DNA from: Larix kaempferi
Lineage: Eukaryota > Streptophyta > Pinopsida > Pinales > Pinaceae
NCBI GenBank assembly: GCA_027924585.1
Contig: BSBM01000994.1
Span: 14,717,001 to 14,781,000, forward strand
DNA length: 64,000 bases
Direction: 5' to 3'
Shown here: positions 58,335 through 64,000 of the stretch, piece by piece
Position numbering within the stretch: position 1 is the first letter of the stretch
How the letters are laid out: the number at the start of each line of letters is the position of its first letter
The notes under the pieces: model-generated
What the model was told of the DNA's origin: nothing
Seen by the model: the letters and a program-made list of their open reading frames with translations, nothing else
Database searches by the model: none
Position numbers and translations under genes: made by a program

Positions 58335-59942
58335 ATGGAGGAAGAAATTGCAGCCATCCAAACCTAACTCCAAGATCTCGATGAAAAATTTCTCGGCCTC
58401 CATTTTCAGCATTCAGCCATGAACAATAACCGATAGCCAAAATCTTTTGTAGCCATCGGGTTCTCTTCTTCCAACAATTTTCGTGGGATGAAGCTTGATT
58501 TTTCTCGCTTCAATGGTACTAATCCGACTGGATGGATATATCGAGTAGAACAATATTTTAGTCTGCATAATACTTTTGATGTCCAGAAAGTTCCACTTAC
58601 ATCCTTTCATTTGGAACAAGAAGCCCTTCAATGGTACCGTTGGTACATCAAAGCTCATCCAGAGCCAAACTAAACAGATTTTTGCCAACAACTTTTGCCA
58701 CAATTTGGTCCTAGTGCTTTTGATGACTTCACAAGAGCACTCACTAAACTTCACCAAATTGGCACAGTGAGAGAGTATCAGACAGAATTTGAGAAACTGG
58801 CCAATCACATAGTAGGGTTGTCTGATGAATTCTACAGGAGTTGTTTTATCAGTGGTCTCAAGGATGAAATCTGCTCAAAGGCCAAAAGGTTCTATCCCAA
58901 CACAATGATGGAAGTCCTAGGGTTGGCTAAGCTGGTAGAGGACAAGATCATAGCTCAACAATGCTCCAAACGCACCTTTGTTCCCTTAAAAAATATGGGT
59001 TCGCAACAACCTCCCATCACACCTGCTCCTCAACCAACTCCTATCAAGCATTTGTCTGAAACAAAGATGCAGGCACATCGAGAAAAAGGACTTTGTTATA
59101 ATTGTGATGAGAATTTCACTCGGGGACATAGATGTGTTCAACAAAATCTCTATCTCTTGGATGTGGATTCTCTGCCTACCTCAGAACTTGATGAAGAAGA
59201 TCCATATACAGTAGATGATCAGGTCGACATTAAACACCCGCCTGTTGACTCCCCATCTCAAGATGACCCACCCAAGATCTCTCTCCATGCTGTAACCAGC
59301 ATCACTACCCCACAAACAATGCGATTCAGGGGATACTTCAAGAAGCTCCCTCTTACCATACTCATTGATTGTGGTAGCACTCATAACTTCATTGACCCTT
59401 GGATTGCCAAATAGGCTGATTGTTTTGTCCATCCTTGCTCTAACTTTGAAGTCATGGTTGCTAATGGGGCCACCTTACCTTGCAAGGGGAAGTGTCACAA
59501 TGTGCATATCTCTATGGAAGATTCTAACCTGCGCTCTGACATGTTTTCCTTGTCCTTAGGAGGATGTGATGGGGTTTTGGGTGTTCAATGGTTACGCACA
59601 CTTGGCCCCATCTTAAGGGAGTTTGCAGAACTTTGGATGCATTTTTTAGTCAATGCAGCACAACACAAATTAATGGGATTACAACCAGGGTCTCTCCGAA
59701 TCATCAGTTCACATTGCCTAGAAAAAATCCTTAAGAAGAATTCACATGGTGTCATCGCTCATCTCCATTCCATTCAGATGCATCCATCAATAGTCTCCAC
59801 TACTTCCTTGGATAGATATGCAGGTGTCTTTGCTGAACCAATGAACTTGCTACCTTCAAGAGACCTTTCCGGTAAGAATTTAGCCACATCTACCTCTAAG
59901 CAGGAAATGATGGCTATTTTGCATGCAGTACAGAAATGGTAG
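58335..59942 (+). pseudogene. Ty3/gypsy gag and protease with stops
   Basis: The ATG at 58335 starts the frame (MEEEIAAIQT). TAA at 58365-58367, TAG at 58434-58436, TAA at 58671-58673 and TAG at 59412-59414 interrupt it. Gag shows FSRFNGTNPTGWIYRVEQYF, FTRALTKLHQIGTVREYQTEF and a CCHC-type knuckle CYNCDENFTRGHRC (about 59092). Protease shows ILIDCGSTHNFID, where the usual Ser of Asp-Ser-Gly is Cys, and FSLSLGGCDGVLGVQWL. After the MNLLPSRD segment (about 59855) the frame jumps directly to RNase H sequence, so the reverse transcriptase is deleted. It ends with TAG at 59940-59942. Confidence 0.88.
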
Positions 59943-60816
59943 CCATACCTATTAGGGAATTATTTCTACATCAAGACTGATCTCCAGGGTCTGAAAAATT
60001 TTCTGGAACAATGGGTCTCCTCCCCAACACACCTGAAATGGGTTATCCAACTCATGGGTTATCCCTATGCGATCACTTACAATAAGGATAAGGACAATAT
60101 GGTGGCAGATGCTCCTTCTCGCACAATTGATGACCCAGTTTCTCTTACAGCTATTTCTCTGCTTGTTCCAAATTGGTTGCAATATGTTCAACAGGGCTAT
60201 CTCTTCTATGAACTCCATGCTTCTTCATCAGCAGGGCACTCTGGGTTCTTCAAAATGTATGACTGAGAACAATGTAACTTCTTTTGGCAGGGACTGAAAA
60301 TGACAATTCAACAGATGGTGGTTGACTGTGATACTTTCCAGGTCAACAAGGGTGAAACGACACTCCTTTCAGGACTGCTCAAACCATTACCCATCCCTAC
60401 ATAGATTTGGCCAACTATTTCTATGGATTTCTTAGAAGCGCTCTGGTGGTAAAATACCACATCTACAAGGACACCATATGAAGTAGTCTATGGACAGACA
60501 CCACCAGTTCTTCTTCCATACACCCTTAGCAGCTCCCAGTTCAGGCAATTGACTCGGTTCTTCGAAACCACGATCAGATTCTTCTCATTCCGCAGGACAA
60601 TCTTTACATGGCTGGAATTCGACTGCAACAACAAGCCGATCAACACCATTCTGAGTGCACTTTTCACACAGCTGATATGGTTCTTCTTCGTCTACAGCCT
60701 TCCAAGCAATCCTCTTTGAAACTCCAAAGGCATCACTGGCCTGAAATGCAACTCGAGGATGCTACCGGGGAACCATTCATTCAGATTCTGCATCAATTTC
60801 CCCGACCAAAGCTTTG
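59943..60816 (+). pseudogene. RNase H tail and integrase remnants
   Basis: In the same frame: PYLLGNYFYIKTDLQGLKNFLEQ (RNase H), DNMVADAPSR, then the integrase zinc region (SSAGHSGFFKMYD, a stop at about 60264, FFWQGLKMTIQQMVVDC, with decayed Cys ligands) and SMDFLEAL. Sequence then jumps to RTPYEVVYGQTPP (about 60470) from the far end of the integrase core, so most of the core with its catalytic residues is missing. The C-terminal part (ADQHHSECTFHTADMVLLRLQP) is in another frame to 60817. Confidence 0.82.
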
Positions 60817-60832
60817 AGGACAAAGCTTTTTC

Positions 60833-60846
60833 TAAGGGAGAGGGAA
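60833..60846 (+). other. Polypurine tract of the chromovirus-like element
   Basis: AAGGGAGAGGGAA lies directly before the 3' LTR start TGTTAGG. Confidence 0.88.
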
Positions 60847-61233
60847 TGTTAGGAAACCATGTCAACCCTTCTCTTTACTTTGTTAGTATATTGTTGTTGG
60901 ATGCATATGCTTTGTAAGTCGTCCCATACTATTTGTTGATCCATAGTTTATATTAGCCCATGGTATTGACCCATAGTATTGGATGCATATGCTTTGTAAG
61001 CCGTCCCATAGTATTATATGTCCCATGGTTTTGACTCATAGTATTGGGCATAGACTTAGTATATAAGTGTGTGTTGAGGTCACTGAAGGCACCGTGAAGT
61101 TAATTGTATTGAGCTTGCTCAAAGGAGGTTTCCCCCTCGAAGTGGCATGTGATCAATATAAAAGTGATTCTGAATTCTATTATTTCTAATATCTTGTGTA
61201 TTTGCATTAATTAATTATTGCAGGTTTATCACA
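60847..61233 (+). repeat. 3' LTR of the chromovirus-like element
   Basis: 387 bp, about 93-94% identical to 56861-57247 by eye. Followed by AAATA. Confidence 0.92.
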
Positions 61234-61238
61234 AAATA

Positions 61239-63569
61239 TCACTTCTCTCCCTTGACTACCATAGGATGTCTCTCTTGTCTTTTTGTTGTCCACTCTTCTT
61301 ATGTTTTCATAATAGTTATAAGAAATGAATTAGATTACACATATGAACATGCACGGTTTATTGATAGTATTCCTATATGATTATGTGCATTTTTTATTAT
61401 CTGAACCCTAAAAAATATACCAAGAGACTTCCTATCTAGACTAGGAAATCTTAGAACCCATAAGAAAATTTAATGATCCCAAAACATTTGATAGGAAGGA
61501 TATGATAACAACACCTATAGCAAATATGTTTTCTTAATGATGGAAGATAGGAATGAATCCCCTCTCCATTTATGTATGCTATACAAAGAATTTTTTTGCA
61601 AGGAAACTCTCGTGCACAACACTTATTGGAAGAACCGTATATTAGGGATGCAAAAGGAAAGAAAGAAATGACTTAGAGAGACATCAACTCTATAGAAAAA
61701 TAGACAACTTCTAATTTGTTTAATTGGAATAATGGAACACTTTGATAGCATCATTATTGCATGATGAAGCATGTAATTCAAATAACATCACAGTCAATGA
61801 ATGTTATGGACATAGATGGATGAGTGTTGGTAAGAGTCAATATGTATCTTAGGTGTTTCCTTAGTGATGATATTATGAACATAGAATCCTAAGCTAGATC
61901 ACATTAATAAGAAGACATCATGTATCAAGTACCATATCATCACCTAACACACTAAATTGGCCTATATATCAAATATGAGATGCTTCCAAGGGTATATAAG
62001 GCCTTGGGCCTTGAGGAATTGGTTAGGTTGATAGGCATTAGGATTGATGCCCAAAGTGGTGAAGATGAATATATTTTTGTTTCTATTTGCTTGAAATTGT
62101 GATGTGCACTTCCAATGCCTCTTGTAGTCAATTGGGTGGCTCTTATACTAGTTCACCAGAGTGTGACTAAGATGAAGACTAGAAAAGTAAGTAAAAATCT
62201 ATATGTAAACTAATTAAAGTCGATTTCAAGACCAAGTTATTTTAAGTCTAAGATCATATGATGCCCCATATTTTGAATTAATCATATATTTTGGTAATGA
62301 AAAAGGTAAGTGGCCTTAAAATTAATAATAATAAGTAAGAATGATAAGTAATCATAATTAACAGTGATAATAATAATCATAATAAATACTAGTAATGAGA
62401 AAAATGATAGTGAGATAATAAATTGACCAAATATTATAAAAGAAAAAGTCGAAAAGAGACAAATTACTAAAACAAAAGGTAGAAATTAAGTTCAATAAAG
62501 AAAAATATAACTAGAAGCAACAAGCTTAAAGATAAGAGTAATTACTTAATGGAAAGTGGAGTATCTGCATTGGATTTTTTCACATATGCATATGAAGAAT
62601 AACTATTTTAGTGGGTTTTAGGGAGGATGAATCCATCTTCGGATTGGATCATTTTGACCCTCGGCAATTTGTCTTTGGAGATTGGGATCCTAAAGGAAGA
62701 TGAATGATAGCTTGATTTGGTTTATTTATTGAGGGATTAGAGGAGTTCAATTGGATAAACTTATAGAAATTATTGGGTGGAGAGTTGTCCCCCATAATTT
62801 GTTTCTCATATTACTACAGATGGAGAGAGTGACAGGTTGGAGCTTCACTGGTTCATTCTTAGAAAATATGTTTAAGATGGTTATGTACAAAACTCTTAAG
62901 TATGTTTTCTAGTTTGCTTGGTGAATTATGCAAATAATTTGTGGTTGTAGCAAGGAAATAATATTAGATGTGGGTTAGTGTTCTATACATCAAAGGAAAA
63001 TCAAGATTCAAATAAAGTAAAAGGAAAAATGGACAAGTGCTAATAAAAATAAAAGATAAAGAAAGAGTTTGCTAAACCAAATAATATTTTCCCAATGGTG
63101 TCACCTAGGAAATGGAGGCTTCAATGGAATCCAACAAACTCCCTTATTGAGGGTCTATTTTTTACCATGTAAGTGCTTGATAGCAATATTAGAAAAATGG
63201 AGAAAAACACTTGCTTCTTTAGGAAGAAGACAATGGAACCTTGCATGCAAAATCGTTATAGGAAATGGGTGCAAAGATGATATATCACTATAAGATGCTA
63301 AAGTCTTACATGTTGGATATTTATCTATATTTTATTATTTTATATTTTGATGATGAATAATAGTACAACAATGGTGTGTATATATACACCATAATGTGAT
63401 AAGTCGCAATATTTTATTAAGTGATCATGACTTATCATATTTAAACTAATTATATATTAACCCTAATAAATAATAATTTAAATAACGATGGTAATATACT
63501 TTTTGGTATATTACGAGTCATGCTACCTTGAAAAGATTTGTCCATGAATCTCGGATTCTGCTTAATTAA
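61239..63569. other. AT-rich intergenic DNA
   Basis: No gene, LTR terminus, RNA gene or structured repeat is supported. A run of TAATAA/AATAAT-rich sequence occurs near 62320-62400. Confidence 0.5.
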
Positions 63570-63944
63570 CTACAACATCAAAGAGGCTTCCAAACTTGAT
63601 GACAAACAAACATTCTTTACTGACTTATTCTGGATAATAGTACCATGATTTAATAGTTCTTGAAAGAGTAGGTCATATTTCCATTCAAATCTCTCCATGC
63701 ATATGATTCTGTAGATTAAAACATAAAGAGTAATGGGGGTATTGTTCCGAGTTTCCAATCTGATGTCTTCATGAAGAACTTGCATCAACATGTTAATATC
63801 AGATATTTTTGCATGAATTGGAATGATCGTGATTTCTATCTGACATATAGCTTCTTTAATGTTGATCAATGCATCTTCAAACATGGTTGGATCTTCAGTT
63901 ACATTTTTTATGGTCTTCTTATCTGTAGTGGAAACTACAAACAA
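63570..63944 (-). other. Unrecognised 124-codon open frame
   Basis: An open minus-strand frame of about 124 codons with balanced composition (FEDALINIKEAICQIEITII, FEWKYDLLFQELLNHGT), longer than expected by chance in such AT-rich DNA. No family is recognised, and no promoter or partner exon is visible. It may be a gene or transposon fragment, or simply chance. Confidence 0.2.
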
Positions 63945-64000
63945 CTAATTACTTAATTCAATCTCATTGGTTAAGGTGTCTTTGTTTGCACGAGGCTAGT

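Larger units (their letters stand above)
56861..61233 (+). mobile_element. Defective Ty3/gypsy (chromovirus-like) element lacking RT and integrase cores
   Basis: 4,373 bp with 387-bp LTRs (TGTTAGGAA...CACA), a perfect AAATA target-site duplication (56856-56860 and 61234-61238), a primer-binding site at 57250 and a polypurine tract at about 60833. One reading frame from 58335 to about 60470 retains gag, zinc knuckle, protease, the C-terminal part of RNase H and the integrase zinc region. The reverse transcriptase palm and the integrase catalytic core are missing. The LTRs differ at about 25 of 387 positions by eye. The gag opening (LDFSRFNGTNPTGWIYRVEQYF) is of the Tekay/Del chromovirus type. 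Confidence 0.92.

Overview
This is a stretch of plant nuclear DNA from a repeat-rich genome. It is AT-rich, mostly non-coding, and filled with nested LTR retrotransposons. The only recognisable ordinary gene encodes a plant-specific mini zinc finger (MIF) protein. A seed plant with a large genome is a safe inference. A gymnosperm is plausible from the style of the repeats but is not proven by the sequence.

Layout. 1-7.5 kb: AT-rich DNA with a decayed LINE RNase H fragment (minus strand), the MIF-like gene (plus strand) and small tandem duplications. 7,496-21,427: an apparent solo LTR of about 4 kb (target-site duplication CTTAT, termini TGTAATATCCC/GGGATATTACA). It is split by a 9.9-kb Ty3/gypsy element of Athila/Tat type (10,590-20,501, minus strand), which has decayed pol, almost no gag, and an extra sense-strand ORF after integrase. 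21.4-26.6 kb: intergenic DNA with a fold-back repeat, a 247-bp tandem duplication, an AT microsatellite, a SINE-like tRNA-derived repeat and a decayed acidic ORF.

26,617-46,372: two related Ty1/copia elements on the minus strand share a central LTR (LTR-internal-LTR-internal-LTR), bounded by one target-site duplication (AAGAT). The left unit is interrupted by a 1,450-bp solo LTR (30,162-31,611, duplication AATCA) and by a nearly complete plus-strand Ty1/copia element (32,526-39,888, duplication GTGTC). The latter has 609-bp LTRs, a 1,343-codon gag-pol frame broken by one stop codon, and an unusual 1.5-kb tail of tandem repeats before its polypurine tract.

46.4-52.5 kb: intergenic DNA with a possible fragment of an unidentified protein gene and local duplications. 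52,495-55,761: a young, structurally complete non-autonomous retrotransposon (duplication GACAT). Its two 620-bp LTRs differ at about two positions, and one long open frame encodes only Gag plus an aspartic protease, matching the TR-GAG class. 56,861-61,233: a Ty3/gypsy chromovirus-like element (duplication AAATA) that has lost the reverse transcriptase core and the integrase core. 61.2-64 kb: AT-rich DNA with no recognised gene.

No element here looks fully autonomous. The gag-protease element would need reverse transcriptase and integrase from a partner. All boundaries were read by eye from LTR termini, primer-binding sites, polypurine tracts and target-site duplications. Lineage names rest on motif recognition, not on database searches.
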